This document shows, in pieces, positions 1 through 5,522 of a stretch of 9,419 nucleotides of DNA (positions are counted from its first letter, which is position 1; each line of letters begins with the position of its first letter). The position numbers and the translations under genes were made by a program. The stretch is from NCBI GenBank assembly GCA_011046405.1, contig DSAR01000580.1, positions 1-9,419 on the forward strand, read 5' to 3'. The stretch is from Chloroflexota bacterium (GTDB lineage Bacteria; Chloroflexota; Anaerolineae; B4-G1). The notes under the pieces are model-generated. The model made no database searches, had not been told where the DNA came from, and was given only the letters and a program-made list of their open reading frames with translations.

Positions 1-29
1 AGCCTGCTGCCCGTTTGCAGCGGATGGGC

Positions 30-84
30 GGGGGTTTGGGGTGTGTGGCGGTCGCGAAGCGACCGCCACACACCCCAAACCCCC
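30..84. repeat. Perfect 26-bp inverted repeat with a 3-nt GAA loop
   Basis: Bases 30-55 and 59-84 are exact reverse complements separated only by GAA at 56-58. The tip reads GCGAAGC, a sequence known to form an unusually stable mini-hairpin in single-stranded DNA. The stem is GC-rich, with G runs on the left arm and C runs on the right, and no T-tract follows on either side, so it is not a textbook intrinsic terminator. It lies about 45 bp upstream of the promoter of the RHH/HNH pair. It could be a transcription barrier between units, or a dispersed palindrome of the REP or transposon-end type. The structure is certain and the role is not. Confidence 0.9.
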
Positions 85-127
85 ATTCTCCGGCACAGCA
101 AAGGGCTGGTCTGAGTAGTTACGTGCG

Positions 128-156
128 TTGACAAATTACATGCCTTCAGATATACT
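128..156 (+). promoter_or_regulatory. Sigma-70-type promoter of the RHH/HNH pair
   Basis: TTGACA (128-133) is a perfect -35 box. It is followed by an exact 17-bp spacer and TATACT (151-156), a 5-of-6 match to the -10 consensus. Transcription would begin near 163, giving a leader of roughly 27 nt before the GTG start at 190. The local sequence is AT-rich compared with the surrounding DNA. Confidence 0.8.
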
Positions 157-189
157 ATTGAAGCATCCGAAGAATAAGCGAGGTGTCCT

Positions 190-630
190 GTGCCCCAAAC
201 GATTACGATCGAGTTACCCGATAAACTATACTGGCAGTTAGAACGAGCAGCCCAATTAACGCGCCAGCCCACCGCGACCATCGTAGAGCAAAGTCTGGCG
301 CATAGTTTGCCTCCCCTACTGGAGGAAATTCCGCCCCGCTATCAATCGGATGTTTATCCCCTCTTGCAAATGACCGACGCCGAACTCCAAAAAGAAGTTA
401 ATCGCACTTTCCCCCCAGAATGTTGGGCTGCCTACGAGGCGCTGCTTGACAAGAAGAAAATTTCCCCATTGTCTGGTGAGGAACAAAAACGCCTTGATGA
501 TCTCCGTGATCAAGCTAACGTGACTATGTTCCGCCGAGCCTACGCGGCTGTCCTCCTCAAAAGACGCACCCAGGCGTCTCCGCCGGATGTCGTTCACCGG
601 CTTGCCCAAGAGCTGGAACATTCCAAGTGA
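190..630 (+). CDS. Ribbon-helix-helix-like hypothetical protein, partner of the HNH gene
   Basis: This 146-residue protein is not a family I can name. Its first 40 or so residues (a TITIELPDKLYWQLERAA strand-helix followed by a second helix) look like the beta-strand and helices of a ribbon-helix-helix DNA-binding domain, as in many antitoxins. The remainder is charged and helical, with a basic FRRAYAAVLLKRR stretch near residues 113-126. The GTG start is chosen because GAGGTG (180-185) sits 4 nt upstream and a strong promoter precedes it. The stop codon overlaps the GTG of the HNH gene by 4 bp (GTGA), so the two should be translationally coupled. The upstream, DNA-binding position is like that of an antitoxin or autorepressor, but this is inference; it could equally be an accessory subunit of the nuclease. 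Confidence 0.75.
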   Translation: MPQTITIELPDKLYWQLERAAQLTRQPTATIVEQSLAHSLPPLLEEIPPRYQSDVYPLLQMTDAELQKEVNRTFPPECWAAYEALLDKKKISPLSGEEQKRLDDLRDQANVTMFRRAYAAVLLKRRTQASPPDVVHRLAQELEHSK

Positions 631-1046
631 GTCCCTCCGCGCAAACACTGCGCAAACGCATTGCCGAAGACGCCCACAACCGGTGTGGATACTGCTTGAC
701 GCAGGAAGTTGTCAGCGGCGTGCCATTAACTCTCGAGCATATCATGCCCAAGGCCAAAGGTGGGCAGGATATAGAAGAGAATTTATGGCTCTCTTGTCGT
801 CTATGCAATGAAGCCAAGGCCACCCTAACTGAGGCAGTCGATCCACAAACTGGCGATCTGGCGCCGCTGTTCAATCCCAGGACACAGGGTTGGGCAGAGC
901 ATTTCGCCTGGGGCGATGATAGCGTGCACATAATCGGGCTAACGCCGACCGGCAGGGCGACCGTTCTCGCGCTGGGGCTTAACGATGACCTGCGGGTGTG
1001 CGCCCGCGCTCTCTGGGTCGAAGCCGGATGGCATCCTCCAGAGTGA
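627..1046 (+). CDS. HNH endonuclease
   Basis: This 139-residue protein carries a complete HNH nuclease core. C20-x2-C23 and C57-x2-C60 form the expected structural zinc site. E37-H38 in LEHIMPKAKGG supplies the general-base histidine, and N52 and N61 (with K64) complete the motif. The C-terminal tail, ending in an ALWVEAGWHPP-like stretch, is typical of a common family of short HNH proteins in Chloroflexota and cyanobacteria. There is no added targeting or methylase domain. The GTG start overlaps the stop of the preceding RHH-like gene, so it is the second cistron of a two-gene operon. It probably cuts DNA, either as a defence or toxin effector or as a stand-alone nuclease; the target is not evident. 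Confidence 0.88.
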   Translation: MSPSAQTLRKRIAEDAHNRCGYCLTQEVVSGVPLTLEHIMPKAKGGQDIEENLWLSCRLCNEAKATLTEAVDPQTGDLAPLFNPRTQGWAEHFAWGDDSVHIIGLTPTGRATVLALGLNDDLRVCARALWVEAGWHPPE

Positions 1047-1086
1047 TCCAGACCAGCAACGTGAGCGATCATCAGTCTCCTTGGCG

Positions 1087-1136
1087 TTTATCCGCGGATG
1101 CCTTTTATCCGCGGATGCCGTTTATCCGCGGATGCC
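1087..1136. repeat. Three tandem copies of a 17-bp repeat with a palindromic core
   Basis: TTTATCCGCGGATGCC occurs at 1087-1102, 1104-1119 and 1121-1136, identical in all three, with one variable base between units (period 17). Each unit holds the 10-bp palindrome ATCCGCGGAT. The array fills the space between the convergent HNH and amidohydrolase genes. Read on the - strand, the third unit encodes the last residues (GIRG) and the TAA stop of the amidohydrolase. Confidence 0.95.
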
Positions 1137-2501
1137 TTTTGCCCGCAGTGTGGGCAAAAATTGGACGCCGCCGGGCTGGGCCACGATCTCCCCTTGCCAC
1201 AGGACGCGGTGGCCCCGTTGGAAGGTCATCTCGGGCCAGCCGAGGACGGTGCGCCCGTCGTAGAGCGAGTATCCGGCGTTGGAGTGCTGGTTTTCGTCGG
1301 TGATGGTGAACGTCCGGTTGGGATCGAAGACTACCAGGTCGGCGTCGGAACCGACGGCGATGGTCCCCTTCTGGGGATAGAGGCCGAAGATGCGGGCAGG
1401 ATTCTCGCACAACACCTGCACCAACCGCACAGTGCTGATCTTGCCGGTGTTGACGCCGCCGTCGTAGACCAGGGGCAGCAGCGTCTCGATCTGGGGCGAG
1501 CCGAAAGGCTGCTCGATGAAGTCGCCGTCGACGTCCTTATCCTTGGGGGCGTGGTCGGTCGCCACCACCTGGATGACGCCCTCGGCCAGCGCGTCCCACA
1601 GGCCCTCGCGGTCCTCGGCGGTGCGGATCGGTGGGCCGATCTTGGCTAGCGCGCCCCGCTCCTCGATGACGTCCTGCGTCAGTGTCAGATATTGGGGGCA
1701 GGTCTCGGCGTATACCGGCATGCCGGCCGCTTGGGCCTCGCGGATGTGCCGGATGGCGCGACGGGTGGTGTTGTGGGGGATGTAGAGCGGGCAGTCCATC
1801 ACCTCCGCCATGCGGATGGCCCGAAAGATGGCCTCCTCCTCCATCGCCGCCGGACGGCTGGCGTTGAAGTATTTAGCCAACGGATGCTTTTTATCCGCAG
1901 CGTCCGGACCGGTGAGGTACTTATCCTCCATGTAGTCGATGGCGCCGCCGTTCTCGGCGTGGACCATCGCCATCCCGCCCAGGTCGGCCAGCATGTCCAT
2001 GGCCTTGATCAGGTGGTAGTCGTCGGTGGTCCATCCCTGTTTGATGTAGGGCATGAAGAATTTGAAGGTGCGGATGCCCATCTCGAACACCTGGGGGATG
2101 TCCTCGAGCTGCCGGGGGGCCTCGAACATCCCGGCGTGCAGGCCGAAGTCGAGCAGACCGTTCGCCAGGCCATCCTCCAGCATCTCCTCCACTTTTTGCA
2201 CCAGGTTGTCGCCGGTGCGGGCGTAGGCGTAGTAGAGCAGCGTGGTCGTGCCGCCGTAGGCCGCGACGCGGGCGCAATCCTGCACACTATCCAGGTATAC
2301 CGGGTGGACGTGCACGTCGATGATACCGGGGAAGACGTACTTGCCGGTGACGTCGATGACGTCCTGAGCGTTTTGGCGGGGTAGATCGGCCTCGACGGCG
2401 GCGATGGTCTCGCCATGCACACCGACGTCGGCGCGGCGCATCCCGGCACCGGTGACGACGATCCCGCCAGTCAGCAGTAGGTCGAACGGTCGATTGTCCA
2501 T
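1122..2501 (-). CDS. Cyclic amidohydrolase (allantoinase/dihydroorotase/hydantoinase superfamily)
   Basis: This 459-residue, full-length metal-dependent amidohydrolase opens cyclic amide rings (allantoin, hydantoin, dihydropyrimidine or dihydroorotate type). The binuclear metal site is complete: H64-x-H66, a lysine in FKFFM (K147, expected to be carboxylated), H181, H243 and D316 in ATDHAP. The spacing closely follows E. coli allantoinase. The FIEQPFGSPQIETLLPL segment and the C-terminal GLYPQKGTIAVGSDADLVVFDP barrel return also favour the allantoinase/dihydroorotase branch over true D-hydantoinases. The ATG start has GAGGAG about 7 nt upstream. Two oddities stand out. The 3' end, including the stop, is built from a tandem repeat unit, and a single related repeat encodes ADKKHP near residues 202-207. 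With a xanthine-dehydrogenase-type gene in the same window, purine or ureide catabolism is plausible, but the substrate is not proven. Confidence 0.88.
   Translation of the reverse strand: MDNRPFDLLLTGGIVVTGAGMRRADVGVHGETIAAVEADLPRQNAQDVIDVTGKYVFPGIIDVHVHPVYLDSVQDCARVAAYGGTTTLLYYAYARTGDNLVQKVEEMLEDGLANGLLDFGLHAGMFEAPRQLEDIPQVFEMGIRTFKFFMPYIKQGWTTDDYHLIKAMDMLADLGGMAMVHAENGGAIDYMEDKYLTGPDAADKKHPLAKYFNASRPAAMEEEAIFRAIRMAEVMDCPLYIPHNTTRRAIRHIREAQAAGMPVYAETCPQYLTLTQDVIEERGALAKIGPPIRTAEDREGLWDALAEGVIQVVATDHAPKDKDVDGDFIEQPFGSPQIETLLPLVYDGGVNTGKISTVRLVQVLCENPARIFGLYPQKGTIAVGSDADLVVFDPNRTFTITDENQHSNAGYSLYDGRTVLGWPEMTFQRGHRVLWQGEIVAQPGGVQFLPTLRAKGIRG
1881..1898. repeat. Solitary copy of the 17-bp repeat inside the amidohydrolase gene
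   Basis: CGGATGCTTTTTATCCGC matches the junction of units 1 and 2 of the 1087-1136 array (1095-1112) at 17 of 18 positions. It is read through in frame and encodes most of ADKKHP, in a surface loop region of the enzyme between H181 and H243. Confidence 0.75.
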
Positions 2502-2535
2502 GAGTGACTCTCCTCGTTTCTTTTCTGGTGGACTA

Positions 2536-2564
2536 TTGTCAAGCTCAGTCAGGTATGCTAAAAT
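2536..2564 (+). promoter_or_regulatory. Sigma-70-type promoter with extended -10, upstream of the AbrB/PIN pair
   Basis: TTGTCA (2536-2541, 5 of 6 matches), a 17-bp spacer, and TAAAAT (2559-2564, 5 of 6 matches) form a good promoter. A TG one base before the -10 box (2556-2557) gives an extended -10. Transcription would start near 2571, about 60 nt before the antitoxin GTG. That leader could hold an operator for autoregulation by the AbrB-type protein, although I see no clear palindrome there. Confidence 0.65.
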
Positions 2565-2632
2565 GAAATTAACTGTACTCGTATGCTGTGGCTTTCACAA
2601 GTAAATTGGTTTTAGAGTCGGTGAGGTGTTAA

Positions 2633-2929
2633 GTGACGGTAGAAACTCAAACAAAATCAGATATTATTCAAATTAAAGCCGGCGGCCAACTCGCGCTGAA
2701 CCCGGATTTACTTTCCTCTGCAGATTTGACTGAAGGCGATTATGTGTTTGTGCTGCCCTTGAAGCCCGGAGTGATTTATCTACACAAAGTTGCCTCGCCG
2801 GATCCTCTTTCGAGAGAAGACCTGAGTGCATTGATGCGCACAGCCTTTGAGCAGAGTGGCTACACGACGCGTGAACAGGTTTTGACACTGGTTCGCGAAA
2901 GTAAGAATGAACTGGCTGAGGAATGGTAG
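2633..2929 (+). CDS. AbrB/SpoVT-type antitoxin
   Basis: This 98-residue protein has a swapped-hairpin AbrB-type DNA-binding domain in its first half. The pattern is IIQIKAGGQLALNPDLL, then LTEGDYVFVLPLKPGVIYL, with the usual glycine, leucine and acidic turn spacing. The C-terminal 45 or so residues are charged and helical, as expected for the segment that wraps a PIN toxin. The GTG start at 2633 is supported by GAGGTG at 2623-2628. The last 7 bases overlap the ATG of the PIN gene, the classic layout of a VapBC-like toxin-antitoxin operon. The normal role would be to neutralise the toxin and repress the operon. Because the toxin gene next door is broken, this antitoxin appears orphaned. Confidence 0.82.
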   Translation: MTVETQTKSDIIQIKAGGQLALNPDLLSSADLTEGDYVFVLPLKPGVIYLHKVASPDPLSREDLSALMRTAFEQSGYTTREQVLTLVRESKNELAEEW

Positions 2930-3483
2930 AACCTCCCTCGCGGATACTGCTTGATACGAATATATTTATCCTTGGATTCCTCGATTCTGATAGCCTTGAA
3001 GGTCATGTCTTACGTGCATTGAAGAATGATGCCTCCGTAGTGTTGCTTCTGTCCAATGAACTCATCGCGCAAATTAGACGGGTGGCACGTATCTTCTCAA
3101 TAAGTTGGGGAGCTGTGGCCGGTCTCCCGACCGAGCCACAGCGGGCACGGTCAGGAGACCGGCCCGAGCGAGTTTGCCCCGGTTTATTGAGATGATACGG
3201 TGGCACGGCGAACTGCGCATAAGGATTGGGCAGGTTATCTGCTCAATCGTATATGGCAAGACTATTCTGTTGTATACGTGACGTTTCTGTACAAGAAAGA
3301 CGTGAATTGGTCGCCCAACAGGGTATTCCTCGGGAAGATGTGGGAATTTATTTAACGGCGTTATACGGTCAAGCGGAATGTCTTGTCTCGGCCAATCATG
3401 AGTTTGTGCGGCAGGCAGCGACGCGACAGCGCTTGTTTGAATGCTTAACACCTGAGTCATTTCTTCGTAAGTATTTCGACTGA
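2923..3483 (+). pseudogene. PIN-domain toxin (VapC-like), disrupted by a MITE and a frameshift
   Basis: The N-terminal half (from 2923) carries the PIN signature RILLDTNIFILGF, with catalytic D11 and E46. It reads normally to RRVAR at 3090, then runs into the MITE and stops at 3195. Removing the element and one 8-bp duplication rejoins RRVAR to RTAHKDWAGYLLNRIWQ. About 20 codons later the frame is lost again, between about 3270 and 3300. The remaining C-terminal half (ELVAQQGIPREDVGIYLTA, then AECLVSANHEF) lies in another frame and ends at 3483. The second lesion is equivalent to losing one base. A PIN protein of this kind would be an RNase, but neither fragment holds a complete active site, so the toxin is almost certainly inactive. 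Confidence 0.85.
3089..3198 (+). mobile_element. 110-bp MITE, copy 1, inserted in the PIN gene
   Basis: The element begins GTATCTTCTCAATAA and ends in the near-complement of that sequence (14 of the first 15 positions pair). It is flanked by exact 8-bp direct repeats GGTGGCAC (3081-3088 and 3199-3206). The interior holds nested inverted repeats: CTGTGGC with GCCACAG, and GGCCGGTCTCC with GGAGACCGGCC. Most of the element could therefore fold into one long hairpin. It has no coding capacity, so it must have been moved by a transposase supplied elsewhere. Several IS families produce 8-bp duplications, and I cannot assign the parent from the ends alone. Confidence 0.93.
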
Positions 3484-3536
3484 CTTTTTGTCAGGTATTG
3501 ATTAGCTGTTTTTCGGTCCTCGCTCGTTAACTACCC

Positions 3537-3602
3537 TTAATCACACGCTTGTACAAATTCAATCAATTCGCCGCTGGGGCCCTTGAAAAAGGCGATGAGT
3601 TT
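3537..3602 (-). pseudogene. C-terminal remnant of a VOC/glyoxalase-family gene
   Basis: Read on the - strand, these 21 codons encode KLIAFFKGPSGELIEFVQ followed by a few residues and a stop. This is the characteristic last strand and metal-ligand region (GELIEFVQ) of vicinal-oxygen-chelate proteins such as glyoxalase I. A strong GGAGGAG ribosome-binding site (3606-3612) lies just before it, right after the stop of the dehalogenase-like gene, but no start codon follows. The simplest reading is that a VOC gene once followed in the same operon and most of its body was deleted. The match is short but distinctive. Confidence 0.6.
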
Positions 3603-3618
3603 TCTCTCCTCCAACCTA

Positions 3619-4836
3619 TTAGCGTTTGAACCGTTTGTACGGGTCGATGTAATCCGGGCCGGGGCCGCTCCTATACCGCCCCTGGAACAGCCTGTCGGCT
3701 CGCGCGATCAGGCGCTGATGTGGGCCGGGAATGGCGGCCGGGATCTTCATCATCCGGTAGAACCAGTTCTGGGGTTTGGTCCACGGGCAGACCATCATAC
3801 AGATGCTGCAATCGGTCCCCACCGTGTGCCAGTAGCGGTAGCAGGTCTCCTCGTTCAGTTTCCACTTGCGGATGCCCTTGTACGCTATCTTGTCGCCCAT
3901 GGGAATCGATCGGCTGGGGCATTCCTCGGCGCAGCGTTTGCAATACTCGCAGAAGGATTGCACGCCCAGGTCGATCGGGCGGTCGTGAGTCAGCGGCATA
4001 TCGGTGGTGACGATGGCCAGCCGCACGCCCAGGCCAAATTCCCGGGTGATGAGGTAGTCGGCCCGCGAGAGCTCGCCCAGGCCACAATCCACCGCCACCG
4101 GCACCGCGATCACCTGGTAATTGTTGAGGTGGTGGGCCCGGGCGGAGTAGCCCAGCATGCGGATGTAGTGGGCCAACTGGACAGAGACCCAGGCGCCCAT
4201 CGCGTACCCCCGGGCGGTGGCCAGGAGGGTTGGGAAATTCGGGGCGGTGCGCGCCAGGGGATAATCCATCTGGAAGGCCATGGCGATGGCGTTGGTGTGA
4301 TGGGTGAGGTCGATGGGCGTGCCCCAGGGACGGTAACCCCCCCGATCGCCGCCGGAGCGACCCCCGTGGGTGTAGACCCACTGCTGGTGCAGCGGGCCGA
4401 TTTTCGCCAGGTCGGCGCCCAGGAAGCGGGCCAGGTGCTTCACTTTTTCGGCGGCGCGCTGCGGGGGGATGTCGGTCTTCTGCTCGGCGACCTCGCCGTC
4501 GACGTATTGCTCCTCGCCAATGCGGGCGATGGCGGCGAACTGGGTCTCGAACATCGGCCTATCGACGCCGCCCGTCCGACCCAGGCCAGGCATATTGCCC
4601 ACCTTGGTGTCGTATGCCAGGTGCTCGGGATGCGCCTCGTAATAGGCTTTGTACTGTGCGCTATCAGTGCCGAAGTAGCGGAAGAAATCCTTGCGGGCAA
4701 ACACGATGTCTCGCTCGTCCCAGCGCTCGATATCGCTGAGCTTGCCCACGAGGTCACGCTCGTAGGTGGGCACGTCGACCTCGTGGGTGATGAGCCGCCG
4801 GAGCCGGGCGATGAGGGCGTGATTTTGGTGGGTCAT
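3619..4836 (-). CDS. Reductive-dehalogenase-like corrinoid iron-sulphur protein, cytosolic
   Basis: This 405-residue protein belongs to the reductive dehalogenase (RdhA)/epoxyqueuosine-reductase-related superfamily. The corrinoid-binding core is seen in VDCGLGELSRADYLITREFG (about 250-268) and VRLAIVTTDMPL (271-282). Two ferredoxin-type clusters follow: C296-x2-C299-x2-C302-x3-C306-P, and C332 with C343-x2-C346-x3-C350-P. There is no twin-arginine signal peptide and no membrane anchor gene (rdhB) beside it, so it is not a classical respiratory dehalogenase. It more likely acts in the cytoplasm on a catabolic or cofactor-related substrate. AGGAG lies about 12 nt upstream of the ATG, slightly far but acceptable. 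A VOC remnant follows 16 nt downstream. Dehalogenation itself is not demonstrated by the sequence. Confidence 0.85.
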   Translation of the reverse strand: MTHQNHALIARLRRLITHEVDVPTYERDLVGKLSDIERWDERDIVFARKDFFRYFGTDSAQYKAYYEAHPEHLAYDTKVGNMPGLGRTGGVDRPMFETQFAAIARIGEEQYVDGEVAEQKTDIPPQRAAEKVKHLARFLGADLAKIGPLHQQWVYTHGGRSGGDRGGYRPWGTPIDLTHHTNAIAMAFQMDYPLARTAPNFPTLLATARGYAMGAWVSVQLAHYIRMLGYSARAHHLNNYQVIAVPVAVDCGLGELSRADYLITREFGLGVRLAIVTTDMPLTHDRPIDLGVQSFCEYCKRCAEECPSRSIPMGDKIAYKGIRKWKLNEETCYRYWHTVGTDCSICMMVCPWTKPQNWFYRMMKIPAAIPGPHQRLIARADRLFQGRYRSGPGPDYIDPYKRFKR

Positions 4837-5181
4837 TGAAGTCTAATGCTCCTGTCGTCCATTTTCTCAACCGTTAGCATGTCAATTGATCATCAGGTCT
4901 AGTGAATCGGTGAGAATAGCCTTGATCATTGGACTTTACAGAGTAATGTCAACTTGCACTCTCAAATAAGTATAGTAGATCATTCTCGTATCATCTCAAT
5001 AAACCGGGGTAAACTCGCTCGGGCCGGTCTCCTGACCGTGCCCGCTGTGGCTCGGTCGGGAGACCGGCCACAGCTCCCCAACTTATTGAGAAGATACTCA
5101 TTCTCCACCCGGGTTCTCGTGTGCAAATGCAACGCCTCCGAGTCCCCCGTGTAGGCAATCAGGCAGTCTTAACCTGCTCGA
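4837..5181. other. 345-bp stretch without an intact gene, holding MITE copy 2
   Basis: Apart from the 110-bp MITE (4988-5097) this gap holds no intact gene, RNA or clear terminator. The part next to the dehalogenase-like gene (4837-4987) is AT-richer and presumably contains its promoter. On the - strand there are two TTGACA-like boxes (for example in GTTGACATTACTC), but neither has a convincing -10 at proper spacing. The part between the MITE and the XdhC remnant (5098-5181) has coding-like composition on the - strand, described among the findings. Confidence 0.6.
4988..5097 (-). mobile_element. 110-bp MITE, copy 2, opposite orientation
   Basis: In reverse complement this matches copy 1 (3089-3198) at 109 of 110 positions; the one difference is GTTTACCCC here against GTTTGCCCC in copy 1. 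It is flanked by exact 8-bp direct repeats TCATTCTC (4980-4987 and 5098-5105), different from those of copy 1, so it is an independent insertion. The ends, internal palindromes and lack of coding capacity are as in copy 1. The near identity implies recent activity. Confidence 0.93.
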
Positions 5182-5481
5182 CTAGCGCTCCTCCGATTTC
5201 ATACACTGGACGATCTCGGCCAGAATGCTGACGGCGATCTCCCGGGGGCTCTCAGCGCCGATGGCCAGGCCGATGGGGTTGTGGATCTGCTGGAGGAAGT
5301 GTTCCGGGACGCCAGCCTGGCGCGCGCGTTCGAAGGTCTGGGCCGTGCGTCGGCGGCCGCCCATCAGGCCTACGTAGGCTGGCTTTTCGGTCCGTTTGGC
5401 CAGGGCGGCCAGCGTCCGCTCGTCTCGCGTATGGTGGGGGGTGACGATCACGACGTGGGTTGGCCCGACGGCTCGATTCGG
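5182..5481 (-). pseudogene. xdhC: Truncated XdhC-like molybdenum-cofactor maturation protein (C-terminal domain only)
   Basis: About 99 codons are open, from just after a stop at 5482-5484 to the stop at 5182. They encode the second half of the XdhC/CoxF Rossmann domain: THVVIVTPHHTRDERTL, then AYVGLMGGRRRTAQTFERA, GVPEHFLQQIHNPIGLAIGAESPREIAVSI and AEIV. Normal XdhC proteins are well over 200 residues, and the N-terminal half with its sulfurase-contact region and glycine-rich nucleotide loop is missing. The only candidate start, a GTG at 5449-5451, has no ribosome-binding site and sits inside a beta-strand. XdhC inserts sulfurated Mo cofactor into xanthine dehydrogenase, which fits the XdhA-type gene upstream on the same strand. 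The fragment is probably non-functional. Confidence 0.75.
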
Positions 5482-5522
5482 TCAACGGTTATTACTGTTT
5501 AGCCAGACTCTAGCTTCTCCAC

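Noticed and set aside
1087..1136. CRISPR array
   Set aside because: Units of 17 bp are separated by a single base, with no spacers and no cas genes.
1137..1159. Stem-loop TTTTGCCC/GGGCAAAA as a terminator between the convergent HNH and amidohydrolase genes
   Set aside because: The 8-bp stem is real, but no T-tract follows it on either strand and it lies within the coding end of the amidohydrolase.
3480..3494. CTGAC-TTTTT-GTCAG hairpin as the terminator of the AbrB/PIN operon
   Set aside because: The stem is only 5 bp, AT-containing, and the T run is in the loop rather than after the stem; too weak to call.
3583..4839. Long + strand open frame of 418 codons opposite the dehalogenase-like gene
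   Set aside because: It mirrors the GC-rich codon pattern of the - strand gene, which has full iron-sulphur motifs; the + strand translation has no recognisable domain.
3089..5097. Composite transposon made of two inverted MITEs carrying the dehalogenase-like gene
   Set aside because: Each copy has its own private 8-bp duplication and the outer flanks do not match, so they inserted separately.
5182..5451. Intact small 89-residue protein starting at the GTG at 5449-5451
   Set aside because: The XdhC-like similarity continues upstream of this GTG to about 5470, and there is no ribosome-binding site, so it is better read as a truncated gene.
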